In this document: in pieces, positions 1-10,291 of the stretch
Position numbering within the stretch: position 1 is the stretch's first letter
How the letters are laid out: every line of letters starts with the position of its first letter
The notes under the pieces: model-generated
What the model saw: the letters and a program-made list of their open reading frames with translations, nothing else
Told to the model about the DNA's origin: nothing
The model's database searches: none
Assembly: GCA_963784885.1 (NCBI GenBank)
Contig: CAWATA010000004.1
Coordinates: 310,001-374,000 of the forward strand
Direction: 5' to 3'
DNA from: RHKX01 sp963784885
Lineage (GTDB): Bacteria; Actinomycetota; Thermoleophilia; Solirubrobacterales; 70-9
DNA: 64,000 bases
Made by a program: the position numbers and the translations under genes

Positions 1-1
1 G

Positions 2-238
2 ATCGAGCCGCGCGACGACGGCATCGTCGAGATCCGCGCCGACATCTGGGCCGAGTCGCTCTCGCAGAAGAAGATCCTCGTCGGCAAGGGCGGCCGGATG
101 GTCCGCGAGATCGGGACCGCAGCCCGCCGCGAGCTCGAGCGCGAGCTCGGGTCCAAGGTCTTCCTCGACCTTCGCGTCCGGGTCCGCGAGCATTGGCGCC
201 GCGACGAGTCGCTCCTCGACCGCCTCGGAATCGACTGA
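2..238 (+). CDS. era: GTPase Era, C-terminal KH domain (partial)
   Basis: The 78 residues present are the end of Era, the GTPase that binds the 3' end of 16S rRNA during 30S assembly. The RNA-binding KH signature is visible: SQKKILVGKGG, then REIGTAARRELE, and an ending of the type GSKVFLDLRVRVREHWRRD. The G domain lies upstream of the window. The gene ends in TGA at 236-238, and hisIE follows after about 70 nt. Identification is confident because the GKGG loop and the VREHWR tail are typical of Era. Confidence 0.9.
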   Translation: MEPRDDGIVEIRADIWAESLSQKKILVGKGGRMVREIGTAARRELERELGSKVFLDLRVRVREHWRRDESLLDRLGID

Positions 239-295
239 CGCTGGGTGTGCCGTCTGAGCGACCCGCGGTTGCGGTGCTGAAGTGGACGCCGCGCC

Positions 296-301
296 TAGAC
301 T
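296..301 (+). promoter_or_regulatory. -10 hexamer TAGACT of hisIE
   Basis: TAGACT is followed by 7 nt and the ATG of hisIE. No Shine-Dalgarno sequence fits in that space, so a leaderless transcript is inferred. Confidence 0.55.
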
Positions 302-308
302 GACGCCC

Positions 309-926
309 ATGATCGACGAGATCAACTTCGACGAGCGTGGGCTCGCGCCCTGCGTGATCCAGGACGCCGGATCCGGCGAGGTCCTGACGCTCGCCTGGGT
401 CAACGCCGTGTCGCTGGAGCGGACGATCGAGACCGGTGAGATGCACCTCTGGAGCCGTTCGCGCAATGAGCTCTGGCATAAAGGTGCGACCTCCGGCAAC
501 GTCCAGCGGGTCCGTGAGCTCCGTTACGACTGCGACGCCGACGCCGTCCTGGCGCTCGTCGATCCGGCCGGCCCCGCCTGCCACACCGGCGAGCGGACGT
601 GCTTCTACCGTGCCGCCGACGGTCCGCCGCGGCCGGTTTCGCACGAGGCGCTGCCGGCGCTCGAGCGGACGATCGCTGCGCGCGGCGAGGAGCGCCCCGA
701 GGGCTCCTACACCTCCAGGCTCCTCGCCGACCCCGAGCTGATCGGCGCCAAGGTCCGCGAGGAGGCCGACGAGGTCGCGCGTGCGGTCGCCGGCGAGTCC
801 GACGAGCGCGTCGGCGAGGAGTCCGCCGACCTCCTCTACCACCTGGAGGTCGCGCTGGCCTCGCGCGGCCTCGGAATCGAGGGGGCCTTCGACGTCCTCA
901 ACGAGCGCCGCGACGACGGCGGCTGA
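309..926 (+). CDS. hisIE: Bifunctional phosphoribosyl-AMP cyclohydrolase / phosphoribosyl-ATP pyrophosphatase
   Basis: This 205-residue protein covers steps 2 and 3 of histidine synthesis. The N-terminal HisI half shows the cyclohydrolase motifs: WHKGATSGNVQRV, the metal-binding CDADAVL, and the CHTGERTC cysteines. The C-terminal HisE half has SYTSRLL and the helical metal site EEADEVARAV...ESADLLYH. A GTG at 282 would add nine residues, but the ATG at 309 gives the usual HisI N-terminus and sits 7 nt after a -10 hexamer. It lies 6 nt before trpE, so histidine and tryptophan genes are probably co-transcribed; the two pathways share PRPP. Confidence 0.93.
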   Translation: MIDEINFDERGLAPCVIQDAGSGEVLTLAWVNAVSLERTIETGEMHLWSRSRNELWHKGATSGNVQRVRELRYDCDADAVLALVDPAGPACHTGERTCFYRAADGPPRPVSHEALPALERTIAARGEERPEGSYTSRLLADPELIGAKVREEADEVARAVAGESDERVGEESADLLYHLEVALASRGLGIEGAFDVLNERRDDGG

Positions 927-932
927 AGCGCG

Positions 933-2434
933 TTGAGCCCGACCCGGACGACACTCGAGCGAGCCCGCGAGCTCGCCGCCGAGGGCAACGTCGTGCCGAT
1001 CGTCGAGTCGTTCGTCGGCGACACCGAGACCCCGGTCTCGGCGTTCCTGAAGCTTCGCGGCGCCGGGCCGTCCTTCCTGCTCGAGTCGGCTGAACAGGGC
1101 GGCCGCCTCGGTCGCTATTCCTTCCTGGGGTTCAGCCCACACCTGCAGATCCGCTGGAGCGAGGGCGAGCTGCTCGAGTGGGAGGGAGGAGCGGCGACCG
1201 GCGCCGAGCCGACCAGGCGGACGCCCGCCCCCGACCCCTACGCAGCGGTGGCCGACGCTCTCGGCCGCTTCCGGCTCGCCGATGCCGAAGAAGTCCCATT
1301 CGCCGGCGGGGCCGTGGGGCTGTTCGGGTACGACCTCGTCCGCACCGTCGAGCCCCTCGGCGGGCCGAACCCCGACCCGCTCGGGCTGCCCGACCTCGCA
1401 TTGATGGTCTGCGAGCTGATCGTCGCCTTCGACCACCACAAGCACGAGGTCTCGATCATCGCCCTCGCGTTCGCCGACGACGGGATCGAGGCCGCCTACG
1501 AGCGGGCGATCGGGTTGATCGACGAGGCACGCGAGCGCCTGCGCGGCGCGATCCCGGCCTCGGCCACAGAGCCGGCCGAGGCTGCCGCCGAGCCGGTCGA
1601 GTGGAAGTCGAACATGACCCGGGAGCAGTTCGAGGCCAACGTCGCGCGGATCGTCGACTACATCCGCGCCGGCGATGCTTTCCAGGTCGTGCCGTCGCAG
1701 CGCTTCACGGCCGAGTGCCCGGTGGCGGCGTTCTCGATCTACCGCGGCCTGCGGGCCGTCAACCCCTCGCCCTACATGTACTTCCTCGACTTCGGCGATT
1801 TCGAGATCGCCGGCGCGTCGCCCGAGCCCCTGGTGAAGGTGACGGGGCGTCGCGTCGAGACGCGGCCGATCGCCGGCACCTACCCGCGGGGCGGCGACGA
1901 GGAGGAGGACCGCGCGAACGCCGAGCGCCTGCTGGGCGATCCGAAGGAGCGGGCCGAGCACGTGATGCTGGTCGATCTCGGGCGCAACGACCTCGGCCGG
2001 GTCTCCGAGTACGGCAGCGTCGTCGTCGACGAGTTGATGGCGGTCGAGACCTACAGCCACGTCCTCCACATCGTCAGTCGCGTCTCCGGCCGTCTTCGCG
2101 ACGGGCTCGGGGCCATGGACGTGCTGCGCTCGGCTTTGCCGGCGGGAACGCTCTCCGGCGCCCCGAAGGTCCGCGCGATGCAGATCATCGACGAGGTCGA
2201 GCCGCACAAGCGTTGCTCCTACGGGGGGGCGATCGGCTATCTCGACTTCCGCGGCGACCTCGACGTCGCCATCCACATCCGCACCGTGGTCGTCAAGGAC
2301 GGTCTCGCCCACGTGCAGGCCGGCGGCGGCACCGTCGCCGACGCCAAACCCGACTACGAGTACCGCGAGTCGCTGCAGAAGGCGAAGGCGATCTTCCGTG
2401 CGGTCGACGTCGCCGCCGAGCACCCGGAGTGGGA

Positions 2435-2438
<4 letters not shown>
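933..2438 (+). CDS. trpE: Anthranilate synthase component I
   Basis: TrpE (501 residues) converts chorismate and ammonia from TrpG to anthranilate, the first committed step to tryptophan. The N-terminal regulatory domain keeps the LLES motif (FLLESAEQGGRLGRYSF) that binds tryptophan in feedback-inhibited enzymes. The chorismate-binding domain shows DAFQVVPSQRF, SPYMYFLDF, ETRPIAGTYPRG and LPAGTLSGAPKVRAM. The start is a TTG six bases after the hisIE stop. The stop overlaps the trpG start (ATGA), consistent with coupled translation of the two subunits. Confidence 0.96.
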
Positions 2439-3013
<575 letters not shown>

Positions 3014-3039
3014 GAGACTGACGGCGCCCCGAGGCCGCG

Positions 3040-4071
3040 ATGCCGAACGAGATCCTGACCCGCGCCATCGATGCCGTCTGCTCCGGAGAGCACCTGACGG
3101 CCGATCACGCCTCGGCGGTCCTGTCCGAGATCATGGAGGGCCGGGCCGGCGAGGTCCAGACCGGCGCCTTCCTGGTCGCGCTGCGGGCGAAGGGTGAGAC
3201 CGTCCCGGAGCTGATCGGCCTCGCGCGGACGATGCGTGGGCTGGCCGCTCACGTCGAGACCGGACGGACCGACCTCGTGGACACGGCCGGAACCGGCGGC
3301 GGGCCCTCGACCTTCAACGTCTCGACGACCGCAGCGCTGATCGCCGCCGGAGCGGGGTGCGCGGTCGCCAAGCACGGAAACCGATCGAACACATCGCGCT
3401 CGGGCTCCGCCGACATGCTGGAGGCGCTCGGGGTCGAGATCGGGATGACGCCGGAACAGGTCGGCGACTCGATCCGCGAGACCGGCTTCGGCTTCATGTT
3501 CGCGCCGGCACACCACGCCGCCATGAAGCACGTCGTGCCGGTTCGCCGCGAGCTCGCGGTGAGGACGATCTTCAACTTCCTCGGCCCGCTCACGAACCCC
3601 GCCGGGGCGACGCGCCAGCTCCTCGGCGTCTCCGACCGGCGCTATCAGGAGACGATCGCCGAGGCGCTCGCCGGGCTCGGCTGCGAGCACGCGCTCGTGG
3701 TGACCGCCGACGAAGGGCTCGACGAGATCTCGATCGCCGGGCCGACCCGGATGATCGAGGTGCGAGCCGGCGGGACCAGCGAGTGGTTCGCCGAGCCGGG
3801 CGACTTCGGCATCTCCGAGTCCCCCCTGGAGGCGATCGCCGGCGGTGAGCCGGAGGAGAATGCCGCGACCGCTCGCGCGGTCCTCGCCGGCGAGGACGGG
3901 CCCGCCGCCGACATCGCCGTCCTCAACGCCGGCGCTGCGATCTACGTCGGCGGAGCCGCCGGCGATCTCGCCGCCGGAGTCGCTGCAGCGCGAGAGTCGA
4001 TCGACTCCGGCGCTGCCGCGACCGTCCTTCGCGAACTGGTCGAGATGAGAGGCTCCGGCCAGCATGGCTGA
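3040..4071 (+). CDS. trpD: Anthranilate phosphoribosyltransferase
   Basis: TrpD (343 residues) joins anthranilate to PRPP. The PRPP/anthranilate site motifs are present: DTAGTGGGPSTFNVST, KHGNRSNTSRSGSAD, and the hinge FNFLGPLTNPAGA. Length and full colinearity with the family make this secure. It starts at an ATG 26 nt after trpG, with no clear ribosome site and no convincing -10 hexamer, and precedes trpC by about 40 nt. Confidence 0.96.
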   Translation: MPNEILTRAIDAVCSGEHLTADHASAVLSEIMEGRAGEVQTGAFLVALRAKGETVPELIGLARTMRGLAAHVETGRTDLVDTAGTGGGPSTFNVSTTAALIAAGAGCAVAKHGNRSNTSRSGSADMLEALGVEIGMTPEQVGDSIRETGFGFMFAPAHHAAMKHVVPVRRELAVRTIFNFLGPLTNPAGATRQLLGVSDRRYQETIAEALAGLGCEHALVVTADEGLDEISIAGPTRMIEVRAGGTSEWFAEPGDFGISESPLEAIAGGEPEENAATARAVLAGEDGPAADIAVLNAGAAIYVGGAAGDLAAGVAAARESIDSGAAATVLRELVEMRGSGQHG

Positions 4072-4098
4072 CCTCGTCTCGCCGCCGCCCCGGATCGG

Positions 4099-4104
4099 TA
4101 GCCT
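4099..4104 (+). promoter_or_regulatory. Possible -10 hexamer TAGCCT of trpC
   Basis: TAGCCT lies 9 nt before the trpC ATG, between trpD and trpC. It could give an internal leaderless transcript within the trp cluster. Confidence 0.4.
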
Positions 4105-4113
4105 CCCGCTCGG

Positions 4114-4929
4114 ATGAGCAGGCTGGATCAGCTCGTCGACGCGGCGCGGGACGGCGTCCGCAGACGCAGCGCGGAAAAACCCGGCGACGAGCTGCGCTCG
4201 CGGCTCGCGGGCCGGGGCGGTCATCGCCCCTTCAAGGAGGCCCTCGTCAGGCCCGGTCTGTCGGTGATCGCCGAGTTCAAGCGCGGCTCGCCGTCGGCCG
4301 GCGCGATCAATCCCGACGCCGACGTCGCGGCCGTCGTCGGCGCCTACGAGCGCGGCGGCGCCGTGGCGATCTCGGTTCTCACCGACGAGCCGAACTTCCA
4401 CGGCTCTCTCGCGGACCTCGAGGCGGCGCGCGGGGCGACCGCCCTGCCGATCCTCCGTAAGGACTTCATCGTCGATCCCTACCAGCTCTGGGAGGCGTCG
4501 CTCGCCGGCGCCGACGCGGTGCTCCTGATCGTCGCCGCGCTCGCGGAAGAGGACCTGCGGCTGCTCTACGACGAGGCGGTCGCCCTCGACCTCGACTGCA
4601 TGATCGAGGTGCACGACGAGCCGGACCTGGAGCGGGGCCTGAAGCTCAACCCCGACGTGATCGGGATCAACAACCGCAACCTCGGCGACCTGACCGTCGA
4701 CACGGCGACGACGCCGGAGCTGATCACCGACGTGCCGGCGGGCAAGACCGTGGTCGCCGAGTCCGGTTACAGCGCTCCCGAGCAGATCGAGGAGCTCGAG
4801 CGGATCGGCGTCGACGCGGTTCTGATCGGCGAGTCGCTGATGCGGTCCGGCGATCCCGAGGATGCGGTGCGGGCGCTCGTCTCCGATGAGGAGATGACCC
4901 GCGAGCACCTGTTCACCGACGAGCGCTGA
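4114..4929 (+). CDS. trpC: Indole-3-glycerol phosphate synthase
   Basis: TrpC (271 residues) closes the indole ring with loss of CO2 and water. The (beta/alpha)8 signatures are present: SVIAEFKRGSPSAG (catalytic Glu and Lys), LPILRKDFIVDPYQ, MIEVHDEPDLERGL, IGINNRNLGDLTVD and VAESGYSAPEQ. It is a stand-alone protein, not fused to TrpF, which is encoded separately at 6335. A terminator-like hairpin follows directly, so the first transcription unit may end here. Confidence 0.96.
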   Translation: MSRLDQLVDAARDGVRRRSAEKPGDELRSRLAGRGGHRPFKEALVRPGLSVIAEFKRGSPSAGAINPDADVAAVVGAYERGGAVAISVLTDEPNFHGSLADLEAARGATALPILRKDFIVDPYQLWEASLAGADAVLLIVAALAEEDLRLLYDEAVALDLDCMIEVHDEPDLERGLKLNPDVIGINNRNLGDLTVDTATTPELITDVPAGKTVVAESGYSAPEQIEELERIGVDAVLIGESLMRSGDPEDAVRALVSDEEMTREHLFTDER

Positions 4930-4930
4930 G

Positions 4931-4952
4931 CGCCGTCGCCCTGCGGCGTTTT
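4931..4952 (+). terminator. Intrinsic terminator after trpC
   Basis: A short stem CGCCG/CGGCG (4931-4935 with 4944-4948) is followed by TTTT at 4949-4952. The stem is only 5-6 bp, so termination may be partial. Confidence 0.45.
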
Positions 4953-4965
4953 AGCCTCCGCACGG

Positions 4966-4985
4966 GAAAGTCTTAACCTCCTTTC
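4966..4985 (+). promoter_or_regulatory. Candidate promoter/operator of the HtrA gene
   Basis: An unusually AT-rich patch holds an inverted repeat GAAAG-N10-CTTTC whose centre contains the -10-like TAACCT (4974-4979). A palindrome across the -10 suggests a regulated promoter. It would give a leader of about 50 nt before the chosen ATG at 5035. Confidence 0.4.
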
Positions 4986-5034
4986 AGTGTCCTTTTGAGT
5001 GCCGCTGAGGGTCGCCGCCCAACATGGCGCGGCC

Positions 5035-6234
5035 ATGACTCGAATCGGAACCTTCTTCAGCAGCTCGTTCGGCTCGGCCCTGCTCGGCGGCGTCGTCGCC
5101 GTCGCCCTCGGGGTCGTCGCCGTCTCCTCCGGCATCGTCTCGGTCGACAATTCCTCGGGGTCGACCACCGCGTCCTCGCCGGCCGCGTCCTCGCCGCCGC
5201 CCTCCACCGCGCCCGCGTCGGGATCAGACCGGACCGTCGGTCAGGTCTACCAGGAGGATGCCCAGGGGGTCGCCTTCATCGCGGCGGAGGAGAAGGCGAC
5301 GGCGCCCTCGCCGTTCGGCGCTCCCTCCGGGGGTGGCACCGCGACCGGTTCGGGAATCCTCATCGACTCCGACGGCCACGTCCTCACCAACGCCCACGTC
5401 GTCGATGGCTCGGCCTCGGTGACGGTCAAGTTCGGCGAAGGCGAATCGCTGCCCGCGAAGGTGCTCGGTGCCGACGACTCGACCGACATCGCGGTCCTCT
5501 CCGTCGACGCCGGCAGCGTCGACGCCAAGCCGCTCGATCTCGGGGACTCCGACGCCGTCAAGGTCGGAGACGGCGCGATCGCGATCGGCAACCCCTACGG
5601 GCTCGACCGCACCGTCACGACGGGGATCATCTCGGCCCTGCAGCGGCAGATCAGCGCCCCGAACGGCTTCACGATCTCCGACGTCATCCAGACCGATGCG
5701 GCCATCAACCCCGGCAACTCCGGCGGGCCGCTGATCGACGCCGGCGGCCGCGTGATCGGCGTCAACTCTCAGATCGCCACCGGGTCCGGCGGCAGCGGCT
5801 CGGTCGGGATCGGCTTCGCCGTTCCGATCAACACCGCCAAGTCCGTCGCCGAGCAGATCATCGACGGCGGCTCGGTCAAGCACGCCTACCTCGGCATCGA
5901 GGGCGCCGACCTGAACGGCGACCTCGCCAAGATCCTCAACCTCGACGTCGACCAGGGGGTCCTGGTGCAGAAGGTGACGCCGGACGGACCCGCCGCCGCC
6001 GCCGGCCTGGAGGCCGGCGACGCCACGGTCGCCTTCGAGGGCGCGCAGGTCAAGGCGGGCGGCGACGTGATCACCGCGATCGACGGCAAGTCGATCACCG
6101 GCATGGAGGACCTGATCGCCGCCGTCAACGCCAAGGAGCCCGGCGACACGGCGACGCTGACGGTGCTCCGCGGCGGCTCCACCCGGGATCTCGACGTCCA
6201 GCTCGCGGACCGGCCGGCCAGCGTTCAGGGGTAG
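5035..6234 (+). CDS. HtrA/DegP-family membrane-anchored serine protease
   Basis: A trypsin-like protease with one PDZ domain (399 residues), acting outside the membrane on misfolded envelope proteins. One membrane anchor (residues about 12-33) is followed by a Ser/Pro/Thr linker (38-62). The catalytic triad is visible as His121 (LTNAHVVDGS), Asp151 (DSTDIAVL) and Ser229 (NPGNSGGPL). A PDZ domain begins near residue 280 (AYLGIEGADLNGDL). A GTG at 4999 would add 12 residues, but the ATG at 5035 places the anchor normally. It sits between trpC and trpF with its own likely promoter; it has no known role in tryptophan synthesis. Confidence 0.92.
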   Translation: MTRIGTFFSSSFGSALLGGVVAVALGVVAVSSGIVSVDNSSGSTTASSPAASSPPPSTAPASGSDRTVGQVYQEDAQGVAFIAAEEKATAPSPFGAPSGGGTATGSGILIDSDGHVLTNAHVVDGSASVTVKFGEGESLPAKVLGADDSTDIAVLSVDAGSVDAKPLDLGDSDAVKVGDGAIAIGNPYGLDRTVTTGIISALQRQISAPNGFTISDVIQTDAAINPGNSGGPLIDAGGRVIGVNSQIATGSGGSGSVGIGFAVPINTAKSVAEQIIDGGSVKHAYLGIEGADLNGDLAKILNLDVDQGVLVQKVTPDGPAAAAGLEAGDATVAFEGAQVKAGGDVITAIDGKSITGMEDLIAAVNAKEPGDTATLTVLRGGSTRDLDVQLADRPASVQG

Positions 6235-6334
6235 CCCCGCGCACGGCGCGGCCGAGGGCCCGCCTCCTGACGCTCCGAAGGCCGAGCGGGGCCGATCGCC
6301 CGGCGCAACCCCTCGGTATGCGATCTTTGGTCTC

Positions 6335-7035
6335 GTGAAGGTCAAGATCTGTGGCATCACCTCGATCGAGGACGCCGAGGCGGCGGTCTCCGCCGACGTC
6401 TGGGCGATCGGGCTCAACCACAGCCCCGAGAGCTCACGACTCGTGGATCCCGGGGTCGCCGAGGAGATCGGCGCCGCGATGAAGCGGCGGTGCGAGGTGG
6501 CGGGCGTGTTCGTCAACCAGCACCTCGACGAGATCATCGACGCGGCCGAACGTGAGGGCCTGACCCTGGTGCAGCTGCATGGGGAGGAGGGGCCCAGCTT
6601 CTGCGCCGAGGTGCACCGGCGCACCGGCGCCCGTGTGATCAAGGCGTTCCGGGTCAGGTCACCCGCCGAGATCAACGCGGCCCGGGCCTTCCGGACCGAT
6701 TTCCACCTCTTCGACGCCTACCGGCGCGGGGTCCACGGCGGCACCGGAGCGAGCTTCGACTGGGACCTGGTCGCCGGCCGGCGCGGCGGGGTCCCGGCGA
6801 TCGTCGCCGGCGGGCTCGATCCCGACAACGTCGGCGACGCGATCGCCGCTGCGAATCCGTGGGGCGTCGACGTCTGCAGCGGCGTCGAGCGTTCGCCCGG
6901 CGTCAAGGACCACAACCTGATCACCTCGTTCATGGCAGCCGCCGGACGGGCCGGCGAGGTGCAACGCGCCGAGCGCGATCGCCGTCGCGCGCTCAAGCAG
7001 GTACGGCGAGCGGTGGCGCACGGGCGGCGGAGCGA

Positions 7036-7039
<4 letters not shown>
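6335..7039 (+). CDS. trpF: Phosphoribosylanthranilate isomerase
   Basis: TrpF (234 residues) catalyses the Amadori rearrangement between TrpD and TrpC. Motifs: MKVKICGIT with the catalytic Cys, LVQLHGEEG, GGTGASFDWDL with the catalytic Asp, and GVDVCSGVERSPGVKD. It is about 25 residues longer than usual because of a basic C-terminal tail. The start is GTG 6335. The stop overlaps the trpB start (GTGA). Many actinobacteria lack trpF and use the dual-function PriA instead, so this gene is informative about lineage. Confidence 0.95.
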
Positions 7040-8212
<1,173 letters not shown>

Positions 8213-8220
<8 letters not shown>

Positions 8221-9013
8221 GAGCGGGATCGATCGGATCGCCGCGGCGTTCGCCGCGGCGCGCGCCGAGGGCCGGGCCGCGCTGATGCCCTACCTGATGG
8301 GCGGCTTTCCCGATCTCGAGACGTCGGCAGCCGTGATCGAGGCCTACGCCGACACCGGCGCCGACCTGATCGAGCTCGGGGTCCCGTACTCAGATCCGCT
8401 GGCCGACGGTCCGCAGATCCACGCCGCCGCCACGGCGGCGCTCGAGGCGGGCGCTCGCTTCGAGTCGGTGATGGAGCTCTGCGAGCGAGTCTCGGAGCGG
8501 CTTCCGGTGCTGCCGATGGTCTACGCCAACGTCGTCCTGACGCTCGGGCCGGAGCGCTTCGCCGCGACGCTGGCGGCGGCGGGCGCCGCCGGCGCGATCA
8601 TCCCGGACCTGCCGCGGGCCGAGGATCCGGCCGTCGCCGACGCGTTGCTCGCGCGGGGCCTCGCCCCGATCGGGTTCGTCTCGCCGACGACCTCGCCGGA
8701 GCGACTGCGGGAGATCGCCGCCGAGGCCGTCGGGTTCACCTACGTCGTCTCTCTGACCGGCGTCACCGGCGAGCGTTCGCGACTGCCCTCGGAGCTCGAG
8801 GAGATGGTGAGGTCCGTCAGGGACGCCTCGAACGCGCCCGCCGCGGTCGGGTTCGGCATCGGGACTCCCGAGCAGGCGGCGCGGGTCGGCGCGATCGCCG
8901 ACGGCGTCATCATCGGCACCCGACTCGTCCGCGCCGTTGCCGACGCCCCCGATCGTGATGCCGCCGTCGACGCCGTCTCCGCGTTCATGGCAGACACCCG
9001 CATGGCCCTGTAG
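8213..9013 (+). CDS. trpA: Tryptophan synthase alpha chain
   Basis: TrpA (266 residues) cleaves indole-3-glycerol phosphate and channels indole to TrpB. The catalytic Glu and Asp lie in ELGVPYSDPLADGPQIH. The phosphate-binding segment (VGFGIGTPEQAA, DGVIIGTRLV) is conserved. Its start lies 8 nt inside trpB. This completes the seven-gene pathway from chorismate to tryptophan. Confidence 0.97.
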
Positions 9014-9024
9014 ATTTCGCGCCG

Positions 9025-9201
9025 ATGCAGTTGCTCGGATTCGCAGCGGCGGCGATGTTCGCCTTCATGATCGCCTTCGCCCTCGACCTCGGCGGCGCCG
9101 TCGCGGGGATGGTCTTCCTGCTGATCCTGTTCCTCGGCGCCCTGCTGCGCGCCTGGCATCCGCTGATCGAGTGGATGCGCGGCCCCTCGGCGAAGCTCTA
9201 G
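9025..9201 (+). CDS. Small two-helix membrane protein
   Basis: A 58-residue frame, MQLLGFAAAAMFAFMIAFAL at its start, with two hydrophobic stretches (about 3-20 and 25-44) and a basic end. It begins 12 nt after trpA. Its TAG stop overlaps the last bases of the convergent pfkA by 4 nt, which is tight packing typical of real genes here. No family is recognised. A TAGATT hexamer 8 nt upstream starts inside the trpA stop codon. Its reality rests on length, hydrophobicity and spacing only. Confidence 0.6.
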   Translation: MQLLGFAAAAMFAFMIAFALDLGGAVAGMVFLLILFLGALLRAWHPLIEWMRGPSAKL

Positions 9202-10232
9202 GCGAAGAACCGCTTCGCGATCTCGAGCAGCTCGAGGTCGACGGTCTTGATGCCGCGGACCTCGCCGAGCGGGATCGAGGTCACCTCGTTTCCATGCAGG
9301 GCGACCATCCGCCCGAACTCCCCGGCCTTCGCCAGCTCGTAGGCGGCGGCCCCGTAGCGGGTGGCGAGGATCCGGTCGTGAGCGGTCGGCGTCCCGCCGC
9401 GCTGGGTGTGGCCGAGGACCACCGTCCGCGCCTCGTATCCGGTCGCCCGCTCGAGCTCGGTGGCGAGCGCGCTGCCGATCCCGCCGAGCCGTTCGTATCC
9501 GTACTCGTCGGTCTCCTCGTTGATCCGGATCTGGCGAACCTCGCCGTCGGCGAATGCGAGGTTGGCGCCCTCGGCGACGACGATTATCGAGAAGTCCTTG
9601 CCGCGCTCGTGCCGGCGGGTGACGGCCTCGGCGAGCTCCTCGACGGGAGTGTCGACCTCGGGTATGAGGATGCCGTCGGCGCCGCCGGCCAGTCCGCCGT
9701 GGAGCGCGATCCAGCCGGCGTTTCGCCCCATCACCTCGACGACCATCACCCGGTCGTGGGACTGGGCCGTCGTGTGGAGGCGGTCGATCGCCTCCATGAC
9801 GACGTGGACCGCCGTGTCGAAGCCGAAGGTGAAGTCCGTGCCGACGATGTCGTTGTCGATCGTCTTCGGGACGCCGATCAGCGGCAGGCCCTCGTCCTCG
9901 TGGAGCATCCGGGTGATCTCCATCGTGTGCTCGCCGCCGATCGCGATGACGGCGTCGAGGCGATCCCGCTCGAAGGCGAAGGCGACGCGGTCGACGGCGT
10001 TCTCGGTCAGCGGCTCGAAGCTCGACGTCCGCAGGATCGTCCCGCCGAGCGGCAGGATCCCGGCGACGGTGCGCTGGTCGAGTTCCATGTACTCGCTCCG
10101 GGCGAGGCCCTGGTAACCGCGCATGATCCCGACGGCCTCGTCACCGCGGTCGATCGCGGAGCGGACGATCGCCCGGATGACCGCGTTCAGCCCCGGGCAG
10201 TCGCCGCCGGCGGTGAGGACTCCGATCCGCAT
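9198..10232 (-). CDS. pfkA: 6-phosphofructokinase (group III type), unusual phosphoryl-donor site
   Basis: A PFK of 344 residues. The N-terminus MRIGVLTAGGDCPGLNAVIR, the catalytic TIDNDIVGTDFTFGFDTAV and MGRNAGWIALHGGLAGGAD are typical of the actinobacterial group. The donor-specifying loop reads AIGGEHTME: the position equal to E. coli Gly104 (Asp in PPi enzymes) is His102. The second discriminating position (Gly124 in E. coli) is Lys123 in VPKTIDND. ATP versus PPi use therefore cannot be read from sequence. The gene is probably leaderless, with TAGGGT 6 nt before the ATG. Confidence 0.9.
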   Translation of the reverse strand: MRIGVLTAGGDCPGLNAVIRAIVRSAIDRGDEAVGIMRGYQGLARSEYMELDQRTVAGILPLGGTILRTSSFEPLTENAVDRVAFAFERDRLDAVIAIGGEHTMEITRMLHEDEGLPLIGVPKTIDNDIVGTDFTFGFDTAVHVVMEAIDRLHTTAQSHDRVMVVEVMGRNAGWIALHGGLAGGADGILIPEVDTPVEELAEAVTRRHERGKDFSIIVVAEGANLAFADGEVRQIRINEETDEYGYERLGGIGSALATELERATGYEARTVVLGHTQRGGTPTAHDRILATRYGAAAYELAKAGEFGRMVALHGNEVTSIPLGEVRGIKTVDLELLEIAKRFFA

Positions 10233-10238
10233 GAGCGG

Positions 10239-10244
10239 ACCCTA
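10239..10244 (-). promoter_or_regulatory. -10 hexamer TAGGGT of pfkA
   Basis: TAGGGT, read on the minus strand, is followed by exactly 6 nt and the pfkA ATG. It is divergent from the promoter at 10280. Confidence 0.6.
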
Positions 10245-10279
10245 GCGCCGGGCGGGAGGTGCCGCCTTGCCCCGACGTC

Positions 10280-10285
10280 GATAAT
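10280..10285 (+). promoter_or_regulatory. -10 hexamer GATAAT of the DCC-family gene
   Basis: GATAAT is followed by 6 nt and the ATG at 10292. It is close to the sigma-70 consensus and supports that start over one 33 nt upstream. Confidence 0.55.
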
Positions 10286-10291
10286 TGCCCG

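Noticed and set aside
9011..9016. TAGATT as a promoter of the small gene at 9025
   Set aside because: It starts with the trpA stop codon and the 58-residue gene itself is uncertain, so it is not listed as a separate promoter.
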